From: Dyadobacter sp. UC 10
Lineage (GTDB): Bacteria > Bacteroidota > Bacteroidia > Cytophagales > Spirosomataceae
Assembly: GCF_008369915.1 (NCBI RefSeq)
Contig: NZ_VSRN01000001.1
Location: 372,001 to 436,000, forward strand
Reading direction: 5' to 3'
Length of the DNA stretch: 64,000 bases
A model generated the notes under the pieces. That model saw only the letters and a list, made by a program, of their open reading frames with translations. It did no database searches and was not told the origin of the DNA. Below are positions 47,627 through 56,127 of the stretch, piece after piece (positions within the stretch are counted from its first letter, which is position 1; every line of letters starts with the position of its first letter). The position numbers and the translations under genes are program-made.

Positions 47627-48555
47627 ACTGTCTGATTAAATTGAAATGTTTTTACACTGCAAACTGCCGCGCCGATGGATCCTGAAAGATCTGTAAAACT
47701 GGCCTTTTTGATAGGTACCGCAGTTCCTTTCGGCCGCCATTCGTAAATATCCATGAACGTAGCCAGCGGCCCGAAAAGGGCATCGTCGGCCTGGGTGATA
47801 CCGCCTCCCAGCACGATGACCTCGGGCGAAAATATGTTGATCAGGGATGCCAGCCCTGCCGCAAGCTGCCGGACTGCATCCAGCCAGGCTCTGGTAGCAA
47901 TGGGCTCGCCCTGCCGGTATGCCGCAACCAGCTCACGCGTATCATTGTATTTGTAAAAAGTACGCTGCGGGACTGTTGCATTGCCGATCGCCTGTTCGAG
48001 GCTGCCCGGCACGTTGGTGATATCAAGTTCCGGGTTATGGACGTCGAGTATCATGTGTCCCAGGTGTCCCGCGCGGTTCGCATTTCCCTGGAAGAGCTTT
48101 CCGTTGAGCCATAACCCACCGCCTACACCCGTTCCGAGCGTGAGCATCAATGCATGGCTATGGCCGGTTGCACTTCCGTAATGCGCTTCTGCCACCAGCG
48201 CGGCATGTGCATCGTTCAATACAAAAACGGGATGCTGAAGCAATGCCTGCCAGTCGAAACCTTCCAGTCCCTGCATACGTCCGGGCATGTTGATAATCAT
48301 TTGGTTATCTGCGGATGCAATGCCCGGCGCGGCAAGGCCTATCCCTTTGACTTCATCAAAAGACAGCTGTTTCAGCGCAGACACCATTTCTCTGATCTCC
48401 TGTTTCCAGTTACCGGCGTTGCCGTCGCGCGTATCTACGGACAGTTGCTGAACCGGTTCGCCACTTTGCAGATCGATCAATACGCCTTTGATCCTGGTAC
48501 CGCCCAGATCGATTCCAATGGCGTACCCATCAAAAGTTGTTTCTCTCATAATCAT
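47623..48555 (-). CDS. ROK-family sugar kinase-like protein lacking the zinc motif
   Basis: 310 residues. The ATP site AIGIDLGGTRIKGVLIDL is at the N-terminus; FVLNDAHAALVAEAHYG and MLTLGTGVGGGLWLNG are ROK signatures with the catalytic Asp in LNDAHA. ROK proteins normally carry a CxCGxxGCxE zinc site after a GH motif. Here RAGHLGHMILDV keeps the GH, but the cysteines are replaced (NVPGSLEQAIGN). No HTH is present, so it is a kinase rather than a repressor. ATG 48555 directly follows the SDR stop; 48549 is an alternative. Likely a cytoplasmic sugar kinase. Confidence 0.88.
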   Translation of the reverse strand: MIMRETTFDGYAIGIDLGGTRIKGVLIDLQSGEPVQQLSVDTRDGNAGNWKQEIREMVSALKQLSFDEVKGIGLAAPGIASADNQMIINMPGRMQGLEGFDWQALLQHPVFVLNDAHAALVAEAHYGSATGHSHALMLTLGTGVGGGLWLNGKLFQGNANRAGHLGHMILDVHNPELDITNVPGSLEQAIGNATVPQRTFYKYNDTRELVAAYRQGEPIATRAWLDAVRQLAAGLASLINIFSPEVIVLGGGITQADDALFGPLATFMDIYEWRPKGTAVPIKKASFTDLSGSIGAAVCSVKTFQFNQTV

Positions 48556-49344
48556 TCAGATTTGGCCTTCGCTGACACTCCAGCCGCCGTCTACCGATAA
48601 TATTTGTCCCGTAGTATATCCGGACAGGTCAGACATAAAATATACAGAAGCACCATTCAGGTCTTCCGGTGTTCCTACTCTTCCGCCATTCAGGGGTTGT
48701 TTTGTTTTAATAAAATTGACGATCACCTCGTCTTCAGAAGCCCTTTTGGACATAGGGGTTTGCACCAGTGCAGGAGCCACCACATTGATCCTGATATTGT
48801 CCTTTGCATAATAAGACGCAATCGATTTGACAAAACCGAACACTGCAGATTTGGCTGCTGCATAAGCATGCGTGGCGAAATAGGTGGGCGAAGGCGCATA
48901 TCCCAAAACCGATGACATGTTCAGGATTGTGCCGGATTGTTTTCTTGCCAGAAACTCCCGGACAGCCGCCTGATTGGACAGCATCATGGATGTCAGATTG
49001 AGATCAAATGTGTATTGCCAGCCTTCGAGCGACAGCTCGTGCAGAGGCCCGTCGCCGAATTTGCGGCCACTTCCTCCGGCTACGTGGTACAGACCGTCAA
49101 AGCCCCCGAAGGTTTCGGTACAAAGACGGATCGCCCCTTCGGCTGTTTCGGGCTGAGTCGCATCTCCCTGATAACCAATACCTTTTTCGTTGAGCGCTGC
49201 CTGTGCCTTTTCACAGTTTTCCTTGTCGCGCCCCACTACGACTACCTGCGCTCCCTCATTCACAAATTCCAGGGCAGCAGCGAGACCGAGGCCGGTGGTG
49301 CCGCCAATGATAACGATCTTCTTATTTTGCAGCCATTGATGCAT
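48556..49344 (-). CDS. Short-chain dehydrogenase/reductase (SDR)
   Basis: 262 residues. NAD(P)-binding IIGGTTGLGLAAALEF (TGxxxGxG class), the active-site block LNMSSVLGYAPSPTYFATH and the catalytic YAAAKSAVFGF (Tyr-x3-Lys) are all present; the end PEDLNGASVYFMSDLSGYTTGQILSV is the classical SDR close. It reduces or oxidises a sugar or polyol hydroxyl, probably in the pathway served by its operon partners. It lies 19 bases after the dehydrogenase stop. Confidence 0.92.
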   Translation of the reverse strand: MHQWLQNKKIVIIGGTTGLGLAAALEFVNEGAQVVVVGRDKENCEKAQAALNEKGIGYQGDATQPETAEGAIRLCTETFGGFDGLYHVAGGSGRKFGDGPLHELSLEGWQYTFDLNLTSMMLSNQAAVREFLARKQSGTILNMSSVLGYAPSPTYFATHAYAAAKSAVFGFVKSIASYYAKDNIRINVVAPALVQTPMSKRASEDEVIVNFIKTKQPLNGGRVGTPEDLNGASVYFMSDLSGYTTGQILSVDGGWSVSEGQI

Positions 49345-49363
49345 ATTGTTCAGGCTTTTAGGG

Positions 49364-52222
49364 TCAAAAATTCATTAAATAGGCTGCTATATCGGCCAGA
49401 TGCTGCTCTTTCAGGTTCAGTGTGGTGGGGTCGGGCATCATGGTACGGGCACGTTCGCGTTTCACGATGTCCTTGCTCACCAGACTGATCTGCTTGCCGG
49501 TCGCATCTTTGAGCAAAACTGTTTCTCCTTCACTTTGCAAAAAGCCGTAAACCGTTTCGCCGCTTTTGGTAGTGATCATCCACGGCTCATATCCGAAAAC
49601 AATGTCGGCGTCGGGGTGGATAATCGCATCCAGCAAGGCACGCTTGTCCAGCTTGTTTTTTATGTTGGTCAAATCCGGTCCGATCTGCCCGCCGTTGTTG
49701 CCTGTGCGATGACAGGAGCTGCATGAAGCGGTAAATGCCTCCTTCCCGCGGACAGGTTCGGATTTTAGTTTGAGGATCTCCGAGATATTGTAGCTTTTGG
49801 CATCACCATTTTTGAAATACTCTCCTGCCAATACCCTTACCGATTGGTCGGGATTTGAGAAAATATGCTGCGCTGTGACTTCCGTAAGTTCAGGCGAAAG
49901 CCTGTTTCCGGCTGCCATCTGGATCAGCATTTTTGCCCCGGCGGGGTCTTTGGCAAGCGAGGCGGCAGCGGCTGATTTTTCCTCCGGGGTTGAGCCGGAT
50001 TTTGTCAGCTGCGTTTGCCAGTTTTTAACTTCCGCAGACAATTCAGGTGTTTTTTTATCAACCTGATAATAACCCGACCAGTCGTTTCCGCTCCTGAATT
50101 CCAGCCACCAATCCACCATGGGCGCCATTTCTTTCTGGTCTTTCATCTTTTTAATATCCATTACCGCGAGTGCTGCTTCTTTCGAAGGAATGAAACACAA
50201 TGCAGTCAATGCCTGCTGGCGCTGCTCAAAAGTGAGTTGGGGGGAAGTTACCCGTTGCCGGAGGGCGCCAATCGATTCCTGGGGGTGAAGCCGCCATGCC
50301 AGTGTCGCCATACGGTCGTCCCATTTCAGAGGGGCTTTCCCGAATTTTTCAAGAAGTATCCCATAAAAAGCCTTTTCCTTACCGTCCATCGCAGTGCCCA
50401 ATGCTTCGAGATACCACCGGTCTTTGCCATCGTACCCCTCGCATAATTTTATCACAATATCCCTGGCGGCCGCAAACGGCACATCCCTTAGCGAAATAGC
50501 CACCTCCCGTCTCACAGCCGCAGAAGGGTCCGAAGCTAGGATCTTCGCCTCAGGCAATGCGTTCCTCACACTACGGATTGCCCTGAACGCAGTCAGTCGG
50601 ATCTGTTCGTTGGGATGTTTCAGAAGAGATTCTACTTTTTTCATTCCACCGCCGGGTATATTGGCCAGTAACCATATTGCCCGCGACTGGTGATACGGAT
50701 TTTCGTCCTTTTCAATGATCTGGACGAGATCGGGCACTACTTTTTCGCCCTGTCCAAGCAGACTGACAAATCCCTGATTCCGCACATTGACCGCCGGGCT
50801 TAACAATGCCTGGATCTGGCCTTTTTTAGTTTTGAGATCGATGACAGGTGTTTTCAGAGATTTGTTTTTCGGTTTAACCCTGTATATCCTCCCAAAACCC
50901 TCCTTGTCGTGCATGGCGTGGCCGCCCACGATAGGGTCGTACCAGTCGGCAATGAATACGGATCCGTCGGTTCCGGCCGTTACATCGCTGGGCCTGAACC
51001 ATTTTCGTGTGTCTGTTTCCTCATTGTCCCACCTGTATTTTTCGGTGGAAGCTCCTATGGATGAAGCAAAATCGATACGGTTGGAGAGGTCAAATCCGGC
51101 CCCTGTCGCAGCGGGCTTGTACCCGAATATCACATTTCTGCCCGCGTCGGAGCTCAGCAGCATTCCTCTGTAATTTTTACCCAATGCATCACCCTCATAC
51201 ACGCTCACGCCTGTCGGGGACCCGGAGCCGATCTGATTTCCCGGAGGCATAGTGCCTGGGTCTTCCTGGTGCCAGTGAGCCGTAAAAATAGATTGTCCCG
51301 GACGCTGGTCGGCACGCCATGAACGTGTACCGTCCGCGCTGAAATACCCGGCATTACCGTTCTCCATGACCCAGGTGGTCCGGCACCCGGCTACTTCATC
51401 GTCGTTATCATTCTGCCACATATTCCCGTGGGAGTCAACCGCCAGCTCGTAGGCATTGCGGAAGTTATGTGCGACTACTTTCAGATTCTTCCCGGTCGGA
51501 TCTACCCGCAAAGCGAGGCCGCCTGTATACAGTCGGTTGTCATCACTTTTCATGCCCGGCTTGTTGGTTGTATTGTAGGGCGTGCCTCCATTGTAAATAC
51601 TGCCCGATCGCAGATTCCATCCGCCTTTGTCGGTAACGATGTGCGGCCCCGCGTTGCCGGTGTTGAAATACAATCTCCCATCCGGCCCTGCAATGAGCGA
51701 ATGCAGGGAATGGTCATGATCATAACCTCCGAAACCAGTGAGAAAAACTTCTTTTTTATCAGGCTTGTCGTCTCCGTTTTCATCCGTGTAAACGATCAGG
51801 GACGGTGCCGAGGAAACGATAATTTTATTCCCCAGAACCGCTACGCCCATGGGTGCCTGAAGATCCTTGTCTTCCACGAACACTGTGGTTTTGTCGGCCT
51901 TGCCGTCACCGTCGGTATCTTCCAGGATCAGTACCCGGTCGCCTTTTTCGTGGTGCAGAACATTCTCGCCCTTGTTCTTGAAAGCCCGGTAGTTAACCGC
52001 TTCCGTAACCCAGACCCGGCCGCGGTGATCCACGTCAATGCTGGTAGGATTGTACAGCTGCGGCGACTCAGCCCAGACGGCCACTTCGAGATCGTCGGGT
52101 ACATACAGCGCCCGCTTGTCGTCCATGTTTCCGATACCGGTCAAACCCAGCGAAGCCCATAGGGAAGTCGCCAGCAATGTTTTTCGGACAGGTTTCTGCC
52201 ACAGTTTTATGATTGTATCCAT
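49364..52222 (-). CDS. Exported membrane-bound dehydrogenase with HEAT repeats and c-type heme domain, second copy
   Basis: 952 residues. Same architecture as 31030-34062. N-terminal signal (KTLLATSLWASLGLTGIG), propeller (ISVVDHRGRVWVTEAVNYR-like start, DTDGDGKADKTTVFVEDKDL, AVDSHGNMWQNDNDDEVAG), HEAT repeats (LKHPNEQIRLTAFRAIRSVR, AVRREVAISLRDVPF) and a heme c motif CSSCHRTGNNGGQIGPDLTN. It probably oxidises a sugar in the periplasm. It sits between an exported TIM-barrel epimerase (13 bases upstream) and an SDR, so a sugar substrate is likely. The two copies differ mainly in the propeller, which suggests different substrates. Confidence 0.88.
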   Translation of the reverse strand: MDTIIKLWQKPVRKTLLATSLWASLGLTGIGNMDDKRALYVPDDLEVAVWAESPQLYNPTSIDVDHRGRVWVTEAVNYRAFKNKGENVLHHEKGDRVLILEDTDGDGKADKTTVFVEDKDLQAPMGVAVLGNKIIVSSAPSLIVYTDENGDDKPDKKEVFLTGFGGYDHDHSLHSLIAGPDGRLYFNTGNAGPHIVTDKGGWNLRSGSIYNGGTPYNTTNKPGMKSDDNRLYTGGLALRVDPTGKNLKVVAHNFRNAYELAVDSHGNMWQNDNDDEVAGCRTTWVMENGNAGYFSADGTRSWRADQRPGQSIFTAHWHQEDPGTMPPGNQIGSGSPTGVSVYEGDALGKNYRGMLLSSDAGRNVIFGYKPAATGAGFDLSNRIDFASSIGASTEKYRWDNEETDTRKWFRPSDVTAGTDGSVFIADWYDPIVGGHAMHDKEGFGRIYRVKPKNKSLKTPVIDLKTKKGQIQALLSPAVNVRNQGFVSLLGQGEKVVPDLVQIIEKDENPYHQSRAIWLLANIPGGGMKKVESLLKHPNEQIRLTAFRAIRSVRNALPEAKILASDPSAAVRREVAISLRDVPFAAARDIVIKLCEGYDGKDRWYLEALGTAMDGKEKAFYGILLEKFGKAPLKWDDRMATLAWRLHPQESIGALRQRVTSPQLTFEQRQQALTALCFIPSKEAALAVMDIKKMKDQKEMAPMVDWWLEFRSGNDWSGYYQVDKKTPELSAEVKNWQTQLTKSGSTPEEKSAAAASLAKDPAGAKMLIQMAAGNRLSPELTEVTAQHIFSNPDQSVRVLAGEYFKNGDAKSYNISEILKLKSEPVRGKEAFTASCSSCHRTGNNGGQIGPDLTNIKNKLDKRALLDAIIHPDADIVFGYEPWMITTKSGETVYGFLQSEGETVLLKDATGKQISLVSKDIVKRERARTMMPDPTTLNLKEQHLADIAAYLMNF

Positions 52223-52235
52223 GCTTTTGATTTGT

Positions 52236-53102
52236 TCAACTTTTGTATAGCTGGCGTAGGTACTGGTTGTTGGCGATGTAGCTCGTGAGCATATCGCCGT
52301 CCTTGGGAACTGCCCCTTCGATTTGCACCCAACCCTGGTAGGAGATATCGTCCAGCACTTTTTTTACTTTTTCAAAATTCACAATCCCTTTTCCCAGGAG
52401 CTGCCCGTTTTCCTTCATGTGCACTTCACAAATCTGCTTATTGAGGAAGGGTATTTCTTCAAAAATATCGTAGCCCATCTGGGTGGAATTGGCGACGTCG
52501 TAATAGACCTTGATATTGGGAGAACCTACGGCGTCGATGATTTCCATATGCTCGCGTGCACTCAGCCAGGATTCTATCCCCAATACAATTCCTTCATTTT
52601 CAGCTTTTGACGCTACTTTTTTGAATCTTCGTATCACTTCTTTTGTCCCGACAGGGTCATTTTTGAGGTCGCCTTCCGAAAAGAATGCGAGCAAAACCAC
52701 GCGACAGCCCATGGCTTTGGCGACATCGATGCTGTCGCTGACCCATTTTTCTGTGCGCGGGTCCGATTTGTAGGGGATGCTGTTCAATTCACCGATCGCC
52801 AGGCCGCCAATGGCCACGCCGGTTTCCGCGGAAGCTTTTTTATATAGTTGCTGAATTTCCGGTCTTCTCAGATGCATATCATTGGCCACCGTGCCCAGGC
52901 TGATCTGCACGCCGTCGAGGCCGATTTTTTTGGCAGTGTCGAGGGCTTCGATTTTGCTGTGGCCGTTGATAGACCAGTCGCAGGCGCCGATCTTTATTTT
53001 CGATTTTGTATGCGCGGAAGCATGTACTTCCGGGATGAGCGCGGCGGCGGCCAGGCCAGACAAATGGCGTATGGCTTCACGCCTGTTAATGGCCTGAATC
53101 AT
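52236..53102 (-). CDS. Tat-exported sugar phosphate isomerase/epimerase-like TIM barrel
   Basis: 288 residues. The signal starts INRREAIRHLSGLAAAALIP (twin arginine), so the protein is exported although the family is usually cytoplasmic. TIM-barrel features include KIGACDWSINGHSKIEALD, LDGVQISLGTVAND, VVLLAFFSEGDL, LGIESWLSAREHMEIID and CEVHMKENGQLLGKGIVNFE, with the Glu/His/Glu metal residues of the xylose-isomerase-like family. It is the first gene of the operon running to 44453. A candidate operator-like site lies 93-115 bases upstream. A non-exported relative is at 60470. Confidence 0.88.
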   Translation of the reverse strand: MIQAINRREAIRHLSGLAAAALIPEVHASAHTKSKIKIGACDWSINGHSKIEALDTAKKIGLDGVQISLGTVANDMHLRRPEIQQLYKKASAETGVAIGGLAIGELNSIPYKSDPRTEKWVSDSIDVAKAMGCRVVLLAFFSEGDLKNDPVGTKEVIRRFKKVASKAENEGIVLGIESWLSAREHMEIIDAVGSPNIKVYYDVANSTQMGYDIFEEIPFLNKQICEVHMKENGQLLGKGIVNFEKVKKVLDDISYQGWVQIEGAVPKDGDMLTSYIANNQYLRQLYKS

Positions 53103-53158
53103 GAATATGGATGCGTTTTGATGACAGAATAGCTGCTTTTCGGATATAGCGGTCCCGT

Positions 53159-53181
53159 GTTATGAAAAGGAGTTTCATAAC
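53159..53181. promoter_or_regulatory. Perfect hairpin between AraC and the operon start
   Basis: GTTATGAAA (53159-53167) and TTTCATAAC (53173-53181) form a 9-bp perfect stem with the 5-base loop AGGAG, 57-79 bases upstream of the ATG at 53102. It is in the promoter/leader region of the seven-gene operon. It may be an operator dyad or a leader structure; the minus-strand downstream bases are not T-rich. Confidence 0.55.
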
Positions 53182-53194
53182 AGCCTGCATAATC

Positions 53195-53217
53195 ACTTTT
53201 GATCAATTATAAAAATT
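53195..53217. promoter_or_regulatory. Candidate regulon site upstream of the TIM-barrel operon
   Basis: Plus-strand ACTTTTGATCAATTATAAAA (53195-53214) followed by ATT. It shares ACT, TTTTGAT and TATAAAAATT with the site at 62609-62628, and its distance to the start codon (93-115 bases) is like that one's (86-105). AT-rich, so only a candidate. Confidence 0.35.
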
Positions 53218-53242
53218 CAGTCGGCGGACCCAGGTTTGCCGG

Positions 53243-54127
53243 TCAGGCCCTTTTTTGTAATAAATGGATTTGTTTCTTGAATTCCCTGGGCTGCATATTG
53301 TAAATGGTTTTGAAGTGGCGGTTAAAATTGGAAAGATTATTAAAGCCGCATTCGTAGCATACTTCCCCGACCCTTCGTTCCGATTGCATTAATAATTTGG
53401 CGGCATGCCCGATCCTCAGTTCGAGCAGAAAAGATGAAAAAGTCTTACGGGTCCTGTATTTGAAATACCTGGAAAAAGCCGAAGGCGTCATGTTTGCGAG
53501 CTCGGCAGCCTGTTCGAGCGAAATATGCTCCTTGAAACGTTCACCTACATAAGAAAACACCCCGTGTAAACGCTCTTCATCCGTCTCGTGCAGTTCCAGC
53601 AGGCTGGACGATGAAATCGCACAACATTCTGATTCTTCACAGGTAGCCATTACCTGGAGAATTTCCATCAGGGTCAGCCAGCGTTCAAATCCATTGGTTG
53701 TAGCCACAATTTTTTTCAGGGTCGAGGCAATTTTAAGGTTGGCTGCGCCTGTAAACTCCAGCCCGTATTTGCTTCTGTGTAAAAGCTTGCGTATCCGGTC
53801 CATTTCGGGCAGTTTCAGGGTTTCTCCCAGTGATTCCTCGGAAAAATGGATCACGATGGATTTGGCCCTCAGCTCGGATTCAATGTTATAATAATGCTCA
53901 TCGTTTCGGTACATATGCGGGAGATCGGGGCCTACCAACACCAGATCTCCCGGCTCAAAAGTTGTAATGCTGTCTCCTACATACCTGGTTCCGCAACTTT
54001 CCGTTACCAGCACGATCTCATATTCGGGATGATAGTGCCAGGGGGTCGGATAATATGGATAGTCGAAATCGCAAATGACGAATGACTGTCCCGACTCTTT
54101 GGGTAAACGTTCCAACATTGCCTTCAT
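53243..54127 (-). CDS. AraC-family transcriptional regulator with cupin domain
   Basis: 294 residues. An N-terminal cupin (YYPTPWHYHPEYEIVLVTES, TTFEPGDLVLVGPDLPHMYR) for ligand sensing, and a C-terminal AraC double HTH (HISLEQAAELANMTPSAFSRY, VGEVCYECGFNNLSNFNRHF, YNMQPREFKKQ). The histidines of WHYHPEYE are typical of sugar-sensing AraC members. It lies between the seven-gene operon and the SusC/SusD pair, all on the minus strand, and is the natural candidate regulator of both. Motif sites are found upstream of it and of its neighbours. Confidence 0.94.
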   Translation of the reverse strand: MKAMLERLPKESGQSFVICDFDYPYYPTPWHYHPEYEIVLVTESCGTRYVGDSITTFEPGDLVLVGPDLPHMYRNDEHYYNIESELRAKSIVIHFSEESLGETLKLPEMDRIRKLLHRSKYGLEFTGAANLKIASTLKKIVATTNGFERWLTLMEILQVMATCEESECCAISSSSLLELHETDEERLHGVFSYVGERFKEHISLEQAAELANMTPSAFSRYFKYRTRKTFSSFLLELRIGHAAKLLMQSERRVGEVCYECGFNNLSNFNRHFKTIYNMQPREFKKQIHLLQKRA

Positions 54128-54225
54128 AATGTTCGCTAGTGTTGAATGTGCTTGTGCATAATAAAGATCTACTTAACCTGTTTGTGAAATTATGCCACTT
54201 ACCGATAGTATTCTAGCATCCTGGA

Positions 54226-54258
54226 GATAAAAATTGATACTATTTTGATAAGTTGACA
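54226..54258. promoter_or_regulatory. Direct-repeat site upstream of the AraC gene
   Basis: TTGATA at 54234-54239 and again at 54245-54250 are spaced 11 bases apart, about one helical turn, as AraC-type proteins prefer; TTGACA follows at 54253. ACTATTTTGATA (54239-54250) is identical to 62609-62620. It stands 99-131 bases before the AraC ATG, which suggests autoregulation. Confidence 0.4.
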
Positions 54259-54280
54259 GATCTTTAATGAAAATGCATTG

Positions 54281-54290
54281 CAAACGTTTG
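54281..54290. promoter_or_regulatory. CAAACGTTTG palindrome
   Basis: A perfect 10-bp palindrome of the kind bound by LacI-family repressors, 154-163 bases upstream of the AraC gene. No LacI-family gene is in the window. A short palindrome of this kind can arise by chance. Confidence 0.3.
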
Positions 54291-54329
54291 AAATATATGT
54301 TTTTGGGAAAGAGCCGGGGCAGTCGGTCA

Positions 54330-56123
54330 CTATTGATATAATGGGTTTTGTATCAGTGCTTTGTTTCGGTTCATCTCGTTCATGCGGATCGGGACGAAGT
54401 AAAATTTCGGGTTCCACTGCCGCTTCTGTACCGACGCGATCGTTGCATATACCGGAGTGGTCGTCACCTTGTCGGCGTTCAGCTTGTGAAGAATATCGAC
54501 ACCTCTGGCATCTTTATATGCCTGGTCTGCGATCATCCATTGTCTTACATCGAAGAAACGATGCTCCTCAAAAGCCAGCTCGATGCGGCGCTCCCAGCGG
54601 TATGCTTCAACCAGGGCAGCGCCTGCTGCGGTAATGGCAGGCATTCCCACTCTGTCCCGGACCATATTGATGTATTTTTTCGCCTCCACTTCTTCTCCCA
54701 GGCCAATGCAGGCTTCGGCGTAGTTCAGCAATATCTCGGTGTACCGCATAAAGCGCCAGGGCGATTCCTGTCTGAAAACCTGCGCGTCGTAAGCCGGGTC
54801 TATTCCTTTTTTCAGATAATAACCCGAATACGTACCATTCCAGTCTTCGATCGGGCTTTTTCTGGTATCTACCCCGGGTATTACCGTCACTGAATTGGAC
54901 TGGGCATTCCATCTTTGATAATTTCCGGTTTGTATGATACCGTTCGGATCCAGCCCTTTTACATCAGCAGTACGCTCTCTCCATTGAGCGCCATCGTAGA
55001 GGATCGAGGCGTAAAAACGAGGGTCCCGGTTGGTGTATGGCCTGGCAGCATGCAGCGGATTGGTCCAGCTGAACCTGCTTCCGTCGCGCATCGGGTAATC
55101 ATCCACCATCTGCCCGATGGGCGTGTTTCCACCCCAGCAATGGTATCCGTTCGGGCTGTTGAACAAACCCGGATTAGCTCCGTCCCCGTCGAGTCGCTGA
55201 ATGAAATATCTTACGAAAATATCCTCTGAGGTTTCTTTAAGGAGGAATATCTCACCATAAGTCTTCGCCAGGTCTTCGTCGATTTTCGAGTCGGTTTTAT
55301 GCAAATTGTATATGCCTAAATCGATCACAGCCTTAGCTGCATCTTTGGCCGCTTTCCAGCGGGCAGCCCTGTTTCCGCCCACATATCCTATCAATTCTTT
55401 GTTGGCATAACCAGTTGCCCAGGCCCCTTCGTTATTGAACAGATCCCGTGCTGCATATAACAATACCCTCGATTTGAGTGCCAGCGCGGCGCCTTTGCTT
55501 GCGTGGCCTTTGTCGGCAGGAACGATCAGCTTGGCCGCTTCGTCACATTCGGAAACGATGAAATTGATACACTCCTCAAAGCTGTTGCGCTTAATTTCGT
55601 AGCTTTCGTTCAGTTTGTAGGCTTTGTCAATGATCGGGACACCGCCGTAAACCGACACCAGCATGGAATAGAGATACGCTCTCAAGAAATGTACCTCGCC
55701 CCTGAACCTATTTTTCTGTGCATCGTCAACAGCCGTGGCGGATTCTATTTTTTCAAAAAACACATTGCAGGCGCGGATATTCAGATACGCATTTTCCCAC
55801 AAAAAAGAGGAACTGTAACCCAGACCAAACGCAGAATAATCGCTGGGACTGATATTGCTCATATTCAGATTGCTCGTACCGTGATCCCAGACAACCATCG
55901 ATTCGTCTACAAAACTGGCGAATTTGTGTTGCTTTTGTCCGTGACCAATGCCACGGTAAATATTATTGACAAAACCCTGAATTAAAGAAGCATCCTCTCC
56001 GTTCCAAACGTTCTGGTCCGAGAACTGGTCAAGCGGCTGTAATTCCAGGGCATCCTTGCAGGACGTACCTGAAAAGATCAGTGCGATCAGCATTGCAAAA
56101 CAGACTATTTTTCTCATCTCCAT
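54330..56123 (-). CDS. SusD/RagB-family outer-membrane lipoprotein
   Basis: 597 residues from the ATG at 56123, 4 bases after the SusC stop; the frame is open to 56153, inside susC. The lipobox is GTSC (Cys22), then KDALELQPLDQFSDQNVW. The family core includes VNNIYRGIGHGQKQHKFASF, RGEVHFLRAYLYSMLVSVYG and the ending AYRWERRIELAFEEHRFFDV...YFVPIRMNEMNRNKALIQNPLYQ. It binds the glycan at the surface for the SusC at 56128-59382. Confidence 0.95.
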   Translation of the reverse strand: MEMRKIVCFAMLIALIFSGTSCKDALELQPLDQFSDQNVWNGEDASLIQGFVNNIYRGIGHGQKQHKFASFVDESMVVWDHGTSNLNMSNISPSDYSAFGLGYSSSFLWENAYLNIRACNVFFEKIESATAVDDAQKNRFRGEVHFLRAYLYSMLVSVYGGVPIIDKAYKLNESYEIKRNSFEECINFIVSECDEAAKLIVPADKGHASKGAALALKSRVLLYAARDLFNNEGAWATGYANKELIGYVGGNRAARWKAAKDAAKAVIDLGIYNLHKTDSKIDEDLAKTYGEIFLLKETSEDIFVRYFIQRLDGDGANPGLFNSPNGYHCWGGNTPIGQMVDDYPMRDGSRFSWTNPLHAARPYTNRDPRFYASILYDGAQWRERTADVKGLDPNGIIQTGNYQRWNAQSNSVTVIPGVDTRKSPIEDWNGTYSGYYLKKGIDPAYDAQVFRQESPWRFMRYTEILLNYAEACIGLGEEVEAKKYINMVRDRVGMPAITAAGAALVEAYRWERRIELAFEEHRFFDVRQWMIADQAYKDARGVDILHKLNADKVTTTPVYATIASVQKRQWNPKFYFVPIRMNEMNRNKALIQNPLYQ

Positions 56124-56127
56124 ATTT

